NCBI GenBank assembly: GCA_023091735.1
Contig: JALKBU010000519.1
Span: 1 to 35,527 of the forward strand
Reading direction: 5' to 3'
DNA length: 35,527 nucleotides
Origin: Trichomonas tenax
Taxonomy: Eukaryota > Parabasalia > Trichomonadida > Trichomonadidae
The notes under the pieces: model-generated
Seen by the model: only the letters and a program-made list of their open reading frames with translations
Told to the model about the DNA's origin: nothing
The model's database searches: none
Part shown: positions 27,601 through 35,527 of the stretch, piece after piece
Position numbering within the stretch: the first letter of the stretch is position 1
Layout of the letters: each line of letters begins with the position of its first letter
Position numbers and translations under genes: made by a program

Positions 27601-30024
27601 TATCTTCAAGGAGCCTTCAGCACAAATTGTTGGGAGATTGCCCATGATTTTGATGGAAGAAGATTTAGTATTGCCATTAGAAGATCTGCATCCATCAACA
27701 AGAACAGGAACGATCATTGATAATGAATCTGAATCAAGCTTAACTGTGAGATTCATGTGTGTGAGGCTTTCGATAGCTGCATCAAGCTTTCTCTGGCTGA
27801 CCATAGCATCAACGAGAGGCTGGAACATTGCGACAATTGTTTGATTCGAAATCAACGACTTAATGCATTCCAATGTTTCAGCTGCATCTTTCTTGACTTC
27901 ACCGTTTGGACTCCTGAGAGCTTTAGTCAATGCAGCAACTATCTGGTTCGTGTATCTCTGCATGTTCTTCGTTCCATTCTTAAACATAAACGTGACAAAT
28001 TTGATTGCTGAGTCCTGCGATCTCCATGAATCATCGTTCGCAACATAATCAAGGGCATATGGGAGTGCACGTTCAACGCATGCTTTAGTTAATGACTGCA
28101 TTACTGTGTTAAGCGCTTTCTCTGTAGCTTCTCTAACATTCACTTTAGAATCACCGATCAGCTTGAACAAGTCCGGCAATATCTTTGGCAGCGATGGCTC
28201 AATAAGAGTTTTAAACAATGCGCTGAGTGAAGAAAAGACATAAGTAGCAAATTCGCGCATATTCGGATCGATAGCATTCGCTAAAGAAGCAGTGAATTCG
28301 AAAACTTGGCGAGAAGAAAATGAAGAAATACCAATAGAGTGCAATAAAGCTGTGTATGAGAATGCATATCCTTCCAACTTTTCTCTGGTTTTGAGATTAG
28401 GAATCAATTCTAATATTTGCGTGAAATATTGATCAAAAATGGAGATGTGCTTCTTTGCAATCATTGATATTGTTTTTGCAGTTTGGAGCTTAAGATCGAA
28501 GTTTGATGTGTTGATGCATTTAGTGATAAGACAGAAAACAAACTCGTTAGCACGATTTTGATCATCAACAGCAATTTTGCCGCAGAGATCAATAAGTTCT
28601 TGACGCAGTTTTGCACTCTCTTCAATATCAACCATCGGCAAATTCAATATTGAGAACATTTTCTGATACAACTCAGTTTTATCTTCTTCATCAAAGTTAG
28701 CGATGTAGAACTCAATTAATTCGCGCATATTCTTCTTAACAGCTGGATAAGGATCCTTTAATCCTGTTGAAAGAATGAAACCAAGTGATTCTTCAGTCAA
28801 TGGCTTAAACTGCAGGAAAGCAAATGAAATGGATGCTCTCACTAAGTTCTGGAATTGTTTTTCGTTTTCTGAAATCTTTTGTTCGCTGTTTCTTTCATAA
28901 ATATCCAACAAATAATTAAATACAACATCCTGTTCTTCATTGGCCATCAAAACAGCAAAGGAGCGTCCAATGTCTTCAATCAAAGTATCATCTTTCTCTT
29001 TCATGTTAAATAACTCTGTGTACATCGCATAGATTTGCTGCGAATTCGGTCTCCTTAAATGCAATCTTTTAATTAATGGAATTGTTGATTTATTTGAGCC
29101 TCCTTGCAAGAACAATAGGCAGAAGAGCTTCGCTGTGACTTCCTCTCGCTGTATATTGCTTACTGCAATGCAATCTAAAGCGCAAGATCTGATTAAAAAC
29201 TTTGGAGATAATAAATTCCTAATAGCACATGTGATATAAGACAAAGGTGCTCCTTTTGATAATTCTACGGCAAAATTGTAAATTAATTCATCGACATCAG
29301 CCATTTGCAAATATATTGGTAATAATATATGTACATCTAAGTTTGGAGTAATTATTTGTGGATCACAGAACATTTCATATATATCTGGTGATGAGAGAAG
29401 CTGTGGTAATTTAGTTATTAAAATGTTAATATTTTTCTCAGTAATTTTTGTAGGTACGATCTTCGAAATTTGTTCTTCTGTAATATTTTGGTCTTTCATC
29501 GATAATATATCAATAATTTCCTGTGGTTCTCCTTTAAATTCCTCGATAGATTTAATTATTGTAGTTAATATCGACGTTAATTCAACTTTGAAGATTGGTT
29601 CTTCTGACAGCTCGAGAAGTAAAGTCCATAAGGATGTTATTTTCGATGTAGTTCCGTTTTCTAAATTGATTTGTTCTGAAATAATCTTCAAACCATCCAA
29701 AACTGGTTGAATTTTAGTTTCTATGATGTATTTTCGTAGTTCGGCCTGAATTTTGGATACTTTATCTTCTTCAATTTTGATTCTTGAATGCAAAGCGTTT
29801 TTATTTCTTGCATTTGGATTCTTAATATCACGAATGAGGTTCGCGTAATTTGCTGCTGTAGGATGTTCCTCTTCAACTGCATTCTTTCCATATATCAATA
29901 TTTTTTCGTCGCTTTCTAATGGATCATTTAGATACCCAACGAATGCAGCTCTGACGCTTTCCTGAATTTCGCTTGTGAATTCCTTCGTTTTTATATTTTG
30001 TTCGTTATCAGCGTTTGTATTCAA
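24679..30024 (-). CDS. GCN1: GCN1 homologue, eIF2-alpha kinase activator
   Basis: An open frame of 1781 codons made of HEAT repeats. Residues about 620-990 carry the eEF3-like HEAT core of GCN1. SKVNVREATEKALNTVMQSL is followed by TLECIK and then a block (about 770-830) reading LTVKLDSDSLSMIVPVLVDG…IKIMGNLPTICAEG…PLFTLISDPSPSIRALA. In GCN1 the same order is 'D-A-P-S-L-A-L-L-x-P-V-L', 'G-N-M', 'D-P-x-P-E-V-R'. NWRYRLCAVHFM near 985 parallels its 'D-x-R-W-R-I-R' segment. GCN1 rides on colliding ribosomes and activates GCN2 by binding its RWD domain. The protein is well short of the roughly 2600-2700 residues usual in yeast and animals, mainly at the N-terminus. The frame begins at a TTG (30024) three bases after an in-frame TGA; the first in-frame ATG comes only about 175 codons later. 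The true start is therefore unresolved. Confidence 0.8.
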   Translation of the reverse strand: MNTNADNEQNIKTKEFTSEIQESVRAAFVGYLNDPLESDEKILIYGKNAVEEEHPTAANYANLIRDIKNPNARNKNALHSRIKIEEDKVSKIQAELRKYIIETKIQPVLDGLKIISEQINLENGTTSKITSLWTLLLELSEEPIFKVELTSILTTIIKSIEEFKGEPQEIIDILSMKDQNITEEQISKIVPTKITEKNINILITKLPQLLSSPDIYEMFCDPQIITPNLDVHILLPIYLQMADVDELIYNFAVELSKGAPLSYITCAIRNLLSPKFLIRSCALDCIAVSNIQREEVTAKLFCLLFLQGGSNKSTIPLIKRLHLRRPNSQQIYAMYTELFNMKEKDDTLIEDIGRSFAVLMANEEQDVVFNYLLDIYERNSEQKISENEKQFQNLVRASISFAFLQFKPLTEESLGFILSTGLKDPYPAVKKNMRELIEFYIANFDEEDKTELYQKMFSILNLPMVDIEESAKLRQELIDLCGKIAVDDQNRANEFVFCLITKCINTSNFDLKLQTAKTISMIAKKHISIFDQYFTQILELIPNLKTREKLEGYAFSYTALLHSIGISSFSSRQVFEFTASLANAIDPNMREFATYVFSSLSALFKTLIEPSLPKILPDLFKLIGDSKVNVREATEKALNTVMQSLTKACVERALPYALDYVANDDSWRSQDSAIKFVTFMFKNGTKNMQRYTNQIVAALTKALRSPNGEVKKDAAETLECIKSLISNQTIVAMFQPLVDAMVSQRKLDAAIESLTHMNLTVKLDSDSLSMIVPVLVDGCRSSNGNTKSSSIKIMGNLPTICAEGSLKIFSTDLVEPLFTLISDPSPSIRALASSSLSSLIVKFNPSVYDGVMDRLISQMIQKTNFAERQGFAMSIASLIKTRGKEELNMQLLDFIEKACNDQNIQIRECYVSLLGFLSHFFGAEDFHACYDITIDAVLEACADSNDVIRTVGLRSVSLIAKTFAQSNPDLIITPFNNCALKDNWRYRLCAVHFMKAFVNACVGATDADERGIRNIGELLEKIKQALKPDICSQTLTTLFILCSDPVTAVKTEALQVWRQIVPNTGGFVRDNIDVFVENVSLFITSDREVVRTVGAFAMKEGVSKVKTKLLLKCLDKLEELSKEEDIDIQHGALLCVHTLDEEMDFEQKLRCCTIIAPFLSSPYEMLRSESLETFKDFKKTLGEDGTQSISKQLIEFVHNQALENKDISQLNGLINVLDTKALNQLVQKILKRPITADSARVAGMVVQVAEDALDANFPVFADTVITLSVEDLEAVSVAKEIVKSVNRPHRLLFVQKFVQSLRSPQPEERTPSISVLRSVIDLEPEEEIIKPIITSALYVFDDPLDNLMEMSIETIKAICSAADDSSINYVVFELADTFEQIGTTTKMRAFEQKSAFESFEPLIERCLLSESETAIMDAGRLLYVVIPQLKQVPSTTKKLIARIILAMQKTVRSDIAHTLLKAVRVLFEITQNESDVLPNSLPPTFIRFFKEQDISLHEAAADALCSLCSKLKSPEVVIRVLLFVLRMQTTTISSIIVKALIKITNKFHITDANEIITVLEPHAKNGRVQIRQLCSQAIASSLMSVGKEALSAFVPKMLIDGQMERYMTTTIITEIMDKGNKSLVDLVLPTALLLLDNLEKENNSEILLVLPQLVVSIIVLMPQKISDLLCYLFGIINKGDAEHQVAAIQSLQQLAGLQATVFKNVEKQLIDLLLDQYRRTDQAVKSAASASLFVLFKLEELSPEETSQLAHLAGDVEQTHRDFKAIIQQSQIDRANQKIRR

Positions 30025-30215
30025 AGTTCAAAAAAAAAAAAGAAAAGAAACACTACAAAAGCTTTATGTATTTATATGATGACTTTTTACACATTTAATT
30101 CTTCATGATTTTGTTTCATTTCAAAAAATAATTAAATAATATATCATGTTATAATAAGAAAATATCACCTTTATTTAAGTATTAAATAGCAGCAGGATAG
30201 AAACAGAACAAAAAT

Positions 30216-31169
30216 TTAATCTTGTAAACCACCCATAATAGCCTTTCCAATTGGGTGTTCTGTGACGAGAACACGAAGATCTAAAGCAGCCTTTCTGCAT
30301 TTCTCGCATGTATCTTTGTTTGCGATGTTATTAATAACTTCGGGCATATTTGGATCTGTAGCAATCATTTGTTTGCCATCCTTTGGAACAGCAAGGAGGC
30401 ACAATAACGATAAAGCCGACAAACGGACACTTTCATCTTCAGCAGTTAAATATGGCTGAATTGCAGGAAGAATCTCAGCATTTAACAAAGCGAGCTTACC
30501 ACGATGACTTGGGTCCATAGCAATATTAGATGAGAGAATGAAAGCGGATTCGCGAAGTTTCTGGCTTGAAAATGAGCGAACTAAAGCAAGTAAGAAATCA
30601 CTGTTGTCGATAAGTGGAACACGAATATTCTGCTTGTTTGTCAGTCTTGAGAGTAATCTGAATCCCTCCAAAAGGAAGTCTGAGTCACAATCGCGGGATG
30701 CAACAGCAGCAACGAGTTGTGATGGAACAGAACCGGACTGGAATGGAACTTCTGGACCAACGAATTCAGCAACGTTACGAAGAAGTCTTGCAGCCTCTGT
30801 TCTGATTGGTTTTTCGATATCTGGATGAACGAGTTCGACAATTCGCGGAACATCTTCCAACAATTTCGCGGCGAGGTCTTTTGTATTAACCAAAGCGTTG
30901 AAAACGACAAGCGCGTTGAGAAGCAAGCCGTTTGGCGATTGCATCAAAAATGGGCGCAAAATATCGAAAATTCCCATCATGTCTGCCTCGTGCTGTCTTC
31001 CTGGGATGACTTCTGTTAACAAATGAAGAGCTTTGATTTTGCTCGATTTCGGCGCTTGCGGATTTGAAAGAATTTCAAGCATATGACTGATCTCGCGGTG
31101 CCTGAGACCTAGTGTCGGTGCGAATGGATCCCACTGCTTTTGCTCAGGAGCGGAATTTCCTTGTTCCAT
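30216..31169 (-). CDS. armadillo-repeat protein, RSPH14-like
   Basis: A 317-residue protein with start at the ATG at 31169; a GTG lies nine codons upstream but the ATG is the natural choice. It consists of about seven ARM/HEAT repeats with little else (for example PIRTEAARLLRNVAEFVG, then RESAFILSSNIAMDPSHRG, then SVRLSALSLLCLLAVPKDG). Length and the late repeat pattern 'A-x-x-L-L-N-x-A…G-K…H-V-x-x-x-A-x-x-A-L' resemble RSPH14 (about 350 residues), a radial-spoke neck protein. An Hsp70 exchange factor of the Fes1/HspBP1 type is an alternative because it shares this fold. With flagellar genes elsewhere in the window the spoke assignment is attractive but is inference. It lies 100 bp from the ABC transporter stop on the same strand. 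Confidence 0.6.
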   Translation of the reverse strand: MEQGNSAPEQKQWDPFAPTLGLRHREISHMLEILSNPQAPKSSKIKALHLLTEVIPGRQHEADMMGIFDILRPFLMQSPNGLLLNALVVFNALVNTKDLAAKLLEDVPRIVELVHPDIEKPIRTEAARLLRNVAEFVGPEVPFQSGSVPSQLVAAVASRDCDSDFLLEGFRLLSRLTNKQNIRVPLIDNSDFLLALVRSFSSQKLRESAFILSSNIAMDPSHRGKLALLNAEILPAIQPYLTAEDESVRLSALSLLCLLAVPKDGKQMIATDPNMPEVINNIANKDTCEKCRKAALDLRVLVTEHPIGKAIMGGLQD

Positions 31170-31269
31170 ATTTTTTGAATAAAAAAACGTATACACTTTA
31201 CAAATATTAACCTTTAAATTAACCTTTTTAGGTAATATGAATTTTTATCATTGATTGATAGAAGAAAAT

Positions 31270-33048
31270 TTATTGGAGCTGAAACTTGATGAGGTCAGCG
31301 TAGTACCCCTGCTTAGCGAGAAGCTCTTCGTGCTTGCCGCTTTCTACGACTTGGCCATCCTTGAAGACTAAAATTCTGTCGGCGTTGATAACAGTTGCAA
31401 GTCTGTGAGCAACGACGATAGCTGTCTTGCCCTTTCTAACTTCTTCGAGTGACTCTTGGACGAGCTTCTCTGACTCTGTGTCCAAAGCTGCTGTGGCTTC
31501 ATCGAGGAGCAAAATTGGAGTGTTCATTAAAATAGCTCTGGAGATGCAAATTCTTTGCTTCTGGCCGCCAGACAGTGATGTGATATCGACGATTGTGTTG
31601 TAGTTGTCTGGGAATTTCATGATGAAGTCGTGAGCATTACCGATCTTCGCAGCATCAGCAATTTCTTTATCAGAAGCATCAACCTTTGCGTATCTGATGT
31701 TATCCTTGATACTCATTGAGAACAAAACTGGAGACTGTGGAACGATGGAAACCTGTCTACGGAGAGCATCTGGAGAGAGTGTTGTGATATCAACATCGTC
31801 AACAAGGATCTTGCCGCTCTCGATCTCGTAGAATCTCTGGAGTAACTGTAATGTTGTTGACTTGCCGCAGCCGGATTCACCAACGAGGGCAACTATCTCA
31901 CCTGGATTAACTGTGAATGACAAGTTCTTGACTGCGTAGTTCTCGTTTGTCTTGTACTTGAAGCAGACATCCTTGAACTCGATCTTGCCTGTAACAGCTT
32001 CATTGAAATCACCGCCTTGTCTCTGGTTGACTTCAATTGGCTCTTCGAGAATGTCCAAAATGCGATCTGCAGAAACGGCAGCCTTGTTGAAGTCATCAAT
32101 CATCTGCAAAGCCTGAGAAACGCCCATTGTGGCGAAAATAAGGGAAGGAACTAAGACCATCAAGTCACCGTTCTGAACATTCCATGATGGGCGGCGAACG
32201 ATCATCCATGTCGTGAAATAGATGACACCGACGAGCATGAAGTGTGCAATAGCTGTGATTATACCATCCTTTGAGCCAATAAGAATGGATGTCTTGTTGT
32301 AGACAGCGTTGATCTGGTTGATGCTTTCCTGGTATTTATCAGCTTCGAGCATTTCGTTATCGAAAGACTTAACTGTTCTGAAGGCCATGATAACCTGTTC
32401 AGCTTTTGTGCCTGCATCACTGACGCTCTGGTTGAACTGATGCCACAATCTGCCGACGAAGAACTCGCCAACATAGTAAACAACGACGCAAAGGGCGATG
32501 CCGCAGCATGCGATGAGAGTAACTCTCCAGCAGTAGATGAAAGAGAGGACCAAAGCAGCGATTGCTTGGATGATGTTCTGGAAAACTTGCATAAATTTAG
32601 CAATATATGTTTCATTGAGAACAGCGACATCTGATGTGAAATTGTTAAGAAGCGTGCCTGTCTGATGAAGGTCGAAGTAGCAGATATCCAAAGCCATCAA
32701 CTTCTTGTATATATTCATTCTAATATCTGACTGGAACCTAGGACCAGAGCTTCCACCGACAACATCCTTGATCTCCATGAACACTGAGTAGCAGACACAG
32801 TAAATGGCAAGTTTGATGCAGATCTTTCCTACTTCTTTGCTGAAATTATTTGTAGTAGTCATAACATTTGCGAGATCGCCCATAAAGATGTTCATGATGA
32901 TAGGCGCAACACCAGCAATGATGGTGAAGAAAATTGCAACAAAGAAGATGAGTCTGCGATCGAAGTACTTCATGATCTTGAAGTATATGAAGTTTCTCTT
33001 CTTTTTCTCAGGCTTCGATCCCATTGGATACGTGCGTGCAGAAGTCAT
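31270..33048 (-). CDS. ABCB-type half ABC transporter
   Basis: A 592-residue protein from the ATG at 33048: a membrane domain of six helices (about 32-56, 74-92, 153-173, 176-198, 262-283, 297-318) followed by one nucleotide-binding domain. ATP-site residues seen: A-loop Tyr365, Walker A GESGCGKS (390-397), Q-loop Gln438, signature LSGGQ (492-496), Walker B ILLLDE with Glu517, and H-loop His548. It would act as a dimer. The substrate is not deducible; relatives export lipids, peptides or drugs. The segment before the signature (NTIVDITSLSGGQ) lacks the usual G-E-x-G and is about two residues shorter. No targeting peptide is visible at the N-terminus (MTSARTYPMGSKPEKKKR). An initiator-like TCATTT lies eight bases upstream of the ATG. 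Confidence 0.93.
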   Translation of the reverse strand: MTSARTYPMGSKPEKKKRNFIYFKIMKYFDRRLIFFVAIFFTIIAGVAPIIMNIFMGDLANVMTTTNNFSKEVGKICIKLAIYCVCYSVFMEIKDVVGGSSGPRFQSDIRMNIYKKLMALDICYFDLHQTGTLLNNFTSDVAVLNETYIAKFMQVFQNIIQAIAALVLSFIYCWRVTLIACCGIALCVVVYYVGEFFVGRLWHQFNQSVSDAGTKAEQVIMAFRTVKSFDNEMLEADKYQESINQINAVYNKTSILIGSKDGIITAIAHFMLVGVIYFTTWMIVRRPSWNVQNGDLMVLVPSLIFATMGVSQALQMIDDFNKAAVSADRILDILEEPIEVNQRQGGDFNEAVTGKIEFKDVCFKYKTNENYAVKNLSFTVNPGEIVALVGESGCGKSTTLQLLQRFYEIESGKILVDDVDITTLSPDALRRQVSIVPQSPVLFSMSIKDNIRYAKVDASDKEIADAAKIGNAHDFIMKFPDNYNTIVDITSLSGGQKQRICISRAILMNTPILLLDEATAALDTESEKLVQESLEEVRKGKTAIVVAHRLATVINADRILVFKDGQVVESGKHEELLAKQGYYADLIKFQLQ

Positions 33049-33055
33049 TGTCTAG

Positions 33056-33061
33056 AAATGA
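33056..33061 (-). promoter_or_regulatory. initiator-like TCATTT upstream of the ABC transporter
   Basis: On the minus strand TCATTT ends seven bases before the ATG at 33048. It fits the trichomonad initiator consensus TCA(+1)Py(T/A), and the distance fits the very short 5' leaders of these organisms. A transcription start at the A is predicted. Confidence 0.5.
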
Positions 33062-34693
33062 ATCAAACAGCGTCGAACCTCGCAACTGTCAATATTTGAT
33101 TAGGAAGCGAGTTTAACCTCGAATTTGAGATTGTAAACTTCACAATTTTGATATATTTCAAATTTATTTGTATAGTTGTAATTCTCATATGTTTTACTGT
33201 CCAAAATTTTAGAATATTTATACTATAATAAGCTGAAATATCGAGTTTCAGATTCTTGTTTACATGGCAAAATGTTGTGAAAATTTGACGTTTCGACATC
33301 TCACATATTTCGACGTATCTGGAACCTCGTTTACGATTAACCAATTACAGAGAATGCCCTGATTGTTCGAAAAGTTGGCAGCCATTTGATGGCTGATGAT
33401 AATTAGGTAAAATATACCAAAATTTGAAAATAATACAAAAAATTATATGCATTAGATTAATAGCATATCATATTCGTACATAGCAATCGAATGGCTATAA
33501 TAATATAGGTCAATTTCCTTTATTACATTCAATAATAAAATATCATAAATATATCAAATTATTGTGTACTGCCATGATTTTTTAATTCCAAAACTAAAAT
33601 AGACCAAAAAGATTTATTAATGAGGAAATGATATTGATTTACAATTAATGTAATATAAGAGCGAATCATATCATGCTTCTTCGATTTGATCATTTTTACA
33701 TTGACATTTCTTAATTACATCCATTTTTCGAAAATTCAATAAAATAAATTTCATTTAATAAACCCTTTTTCGGCATGAATGAAATAACAACTAAAATCTA
33801 TACCTAAATTTAAATTTTTAAATCACATTTGAGCAATTTCTCTATCTATATGTATCACAAAAAAAAGGTAAATTTTTTTGACATCCTTATTATTGATTTT
33901 GATGAACTTTTAAATGAAAAATCACTCCAAAGTCGGCATTGCTTCGCCCGATTTTCACGTTTATCTTTGATTATTCTTATTTTTTCTCGAAATTTCTTTT
34001 GATGATTTTCGAGATTTGAGGTGCAGGAGTCAAGTTAGTGTCATAATCGGCATAAAGCAATGAAATTTTCAATTACCCAGACATATATTATAATATAAAA
34101 AAAATTTTTAGCAGGTAATATAATTTAAGAGAGTGACGCTGCAATATTAAGGGATGATAGGTGTCTGTCATCTCATTGTAAAGTTGATGAAGATAAGATA
34201 TTATAAAATTTCTGAATTTAATATATGGAGCGTGTGAGCGTTGAGCTGGCACAAATAGCTTGTAGATAATAAGCGAGTTTTATAGAAGACAAGATTTGTG
34301 ATAATAACTTTTTGATGCATGAGAAAGTGTGAAACATATATAAGTGAAACGGCATAAGCCAATTAAGTTCAGGCATTGGTACAAAAAGTTATCTAGGTTC
34401 TTTGTCTGAGAAAAATTTGACGCGTCTTTATTTTATAAAACCATGCTATTCAGAACAACATGGATCTGTTTTTTAGGACATCACAAGAGTTTTTCATTTA
34501 ATTCTCAGAACTAATACAGAATTATTTGAAATTTTACAATTTTGAACTATAAATAGATTATTCTCCCAAAATAACATAGAGAAATGCTATGAATCAAGCA
34601 AAATTATATGAAATTGGAATCAAAATATTGAATGTTAATGTTATAAAAATTGTCGTTTGAAGAATAAGAATGGTTATTAAAATTTAATCGCTT
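33062..34693. other. long AT-rich intergenic region
   Basis: About 1.6 kb with no coding frame I can support. It contains a TTTACATGGCAA variant (33259-33270) about 210 bp upstream of the ABC gene and a 7-bp-stem hairpin CAGCCAT-TTG-ATGGCTG (33379-33395). A slightly GC-richer stretch lies at about 34125-34290 (GGGATGATAGGTGTCTGTC and following), which could hold a small RNA but shows no recognisable box or fold. Confidence 0.45.
33379..33395. repeat. 7-bp-stem hairpin
   Basis: CAGCCAT (33379-33385) and ATGGCTG (33389-33395) are exact reverse complements with a three-base loop, in otherwise AT-rich DNA about 330 bp upstream of the ABC transporter. Function unknown. Confidence 0.35.
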
Positions 34694-35035
34694 TTAAATG
34701 TCCTCGAAAATGCGCCCAACATTTGATGCATACCTTACGACTCTGGGCCTTAAAAGAGATTTATAAGAGCTACCAGTTGAGGCTTTTATGGTCTTATTAG
34801 TTTGTTCCGGATATTTTACGGTAGGGTTGGTTGGATGTTCGTCCTCATCATCATCATCATCATAATGTGGAATGCCACGATGCATATTGGTTGGATCAGG
34901 ATATGGAGCAAAACTGTGCACTTGACCTTTGATTGCTTGCTTTATTTCTACGATTGATTTCCTGATGGCTCTAATCTCGTAGAGGATGTCTTCTTCTGTC
35001 GTCGAAAGCGAGAGAACGAAAAGAGTGAAAAACAT
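34694..35035 (-). CDS. small secreted protein candidate with Asp-rich segment
   Basis: From the ATG at 35035 the frame gives 113 residues. It starts with a short signal peptide (MFFTLFVLSLSTT), then a charged helix (EEDILYEIRAIRKSIVEIKQ), a Pro-containing linker, an acidic run (HYDDDDDEDEHP, encoded by a short GAT/GAC repeat), and a basic C-terminal part (SLLRPRVVRYASNVGR). The frame continues 12 codons upstream of the ATG, but the signal peptide favours this start. I do not recognise a family. TGTCACTTTTGTCG stands about 20 bases upstream of the ATG, within an inverted repeat. It is likely coding because of the plausible secretion architecture, but it could be a chance frame. Confidence 0.5.
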   Translation of the reverse strand: MFFTLFVLSLSTTEEDILYEIRAIRKSIVEIKQAIKGQVHSFAPYPDPTNMHRGIPHYDDDDDEDEHPTNPTVKYPEQTNKTIKASTGSSYKSLLRPRVVRYASNVGRIFEDI

Positions 35036-35046
35036 CAATTTTTGAA

Positions 35047-35094
35047 ATATTCGACAAAAGTGACATTCCAAAGGGTGTTACTTTTATCGAATAT
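35047..35094. repeat. 18-bp near-perfect inverted repeat
   Basis: ATATTCGACAAAAGTGAC (35047-35064) and GTTACTTTTATCGAATAT (35077-35094) pair at 16 of 18 positions around a 12-base loop. It lies just upstream of the small secreted-protein gene and would include its promoter. Confidence 0.6.
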
Positions 35095-35164
35095 TTCCAT
35101 TCTTGATACAACACTGAACCATTTTAGAAAAGTTACTTTTTGTAAACTTTTCAAAATGTGTCAC

Positions 35165-35194
35165 TTTTGTCAAGAATTATAATTTTTGACAAAA
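35165..35194. repeat. 30-bp near-perfect palindrome
   Basis: Two 15-base arms with no spacer match at 14 of 15 positions: TTTTGTCAAGAATTA against TAATTTTTGACAAAA. It belongs to the cluster of inverted repeats in the last 480 bp. Confidence 0.55.
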
Positions 35195-35354
35195 CCGAAA
35201 ATTTTAAGCCAATAGCTTTGTGGCTTGAACAAGAGGATTCCATCAAAATAAATTTTTAAGGTTATATAATTTCCAAAAATGATTCGCTCAAAGCCAGAAT
35301 AATATACATCTTATATGAGAATTATGTATAAGAGTCTATGACAAAAGTGAACAC

Positions 35355-35411
35355 CAAAAAGTGACAGGTGAACCTTAAAGTCACTTTTCATGAATAAACT
35401 GTCACTTTTTG
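35355..35411. repeat. 13-bp perfect inverted repeat (CAAAAAGTGACAG)
   Basis: CAAAAAGTGACAG at 35355-35367 and CTGTCACTTTTTG at 35399-35411 are exact complements around a 31-base loop that itself contains AGTCACTTTT. More copies of the TGTCACTTTT/AAAAGTGACA core occur at 35056-35065, 35159-35168, 35424-35433 (a CACC variant) and 35436-35445 (a GTGTCA variant). It may be the end of a repetitive element continuing past the window. Confidence 0.55.
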
Positions 35412-35479
35412 TGCGGGCGAATTGTCACCTTTATAAAAAGTGTCATAAATATCTTTGTTGTCTAACCAATACATCCAGG

Positions 35480-35527
35480 TTAGTGTTGTTGACGAGCCAC
35501 AACTCTATCATCAACGAGCATATACCT
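35480..35527 (-). CDS. possible C-terminal end of a gene entering from the right
   Basis: The last 48 bases are open on the minus strand (…RYMLVDDRVVARQQH, then TAA at 35480-35482) and are less AT-rich than the preceding DNA. The stretch is too short to identify, and another frame is also open. Treat it as a weak candidate for a partial gene or element. Confidence 0.15.
   Translation of the reverse strand, partial: RYMLVDDRVVARQQH

Noticed and set aside
33063..33344. 93-codon minus-strand ORF upstream of the ABC transporter
   Set aside because: Lys/Ile/Asn-rich composition typical of random AT-rich DNA, no signal or domain, and it would occupy the transporter's promoter.
33340..33375. Possible U6 snRNA because of ACAGAGA
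   Set aside because: The bases after ACAGAGA do not match the U6 core, and no catalytic AGC triad or 3' U-run is positioned correctly.
1..35527. CRISPR arrays, operons or bacterial-type riboswitches
   Set aside because: No direct-repeat/spacer pattern is present, and gene content and promoter style are eukaryotic.

Overview
The window looks like nuclear DNA of a parabasalid flagellate, most likely a Tritrichomonas (T. foetus-like) species. The genes are eukaryotic: a CEP104 homologue, a DNAI7/CASC1 axonemal dynein subunit, GCN1 and a Qb-SNARE. No introns were seen. Intergenic DNA is very AT-rich, 5' leaders are very short, and initiator-like TCAYT(T/A) sequences lie a few bases before some ATGs, as known in trichomonads. 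The species is an inference.

Left edge (1-1356): decayed DNA. It holds a tyrosine-recombinase pseudogene on the plus strand (206-757) and a Rho-family GTPase pseudogene on the minus strand (1018-1342).

1463-16664, all minus strand and tightly packed: a CEP104-like ciliary-tip protein; a transmembrane hybrid histidine kinase whose H-box histidine is replaced by serine while its receiver domain keeps its key residues; a secreted or type II membrane protein with a weak GT61-like C-terminus and no in-frame ATG; a protein resembling part of a dynein heavy-chain tail; the DNAI7/CASC1 homologue; and a HEAT-repeat protein with an acidic linker. Three or four of these point to the flagellum.

16665-18650: about 0.85 kb without genes, a short possible coding remnant, then a broken GH19 (phage endolysin-type) lysozyme gene that looks laterally acquired. 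The plus-strand Qb-SNARE (Vti1/NPSN-like) follows and converges on a divergent GH47 alpha-mannosidase-like type II membrane protein.

20701-33048, all minus strand: an importin/exportin-like alpha-solenoid; a 718-bp candidate non-autonomous DNA transposon with 15-bp terminal inverted repeats (TIRs) and a 9-bp target-site duplication; a GCN1 homologue, the translational activator of eIF2-alpha kinases; an armadillo protein resembling radial-spoke RSPH14; and an ABCB-type half transporter.

33049-35527: 1.6 kb of AT-rich DNA with no recognised gene, a small secreted-protein candidate with an Asp-rich segment, and a terminal block dense in inverted repeats built on TGTCACTTTT.

Best leads: the His-less hybrid kinase, the Mutator-like miniature element, the endolysin pseudogene, the TTTACATGAC motif near gene starts, and the two large ORFs with no ATG.
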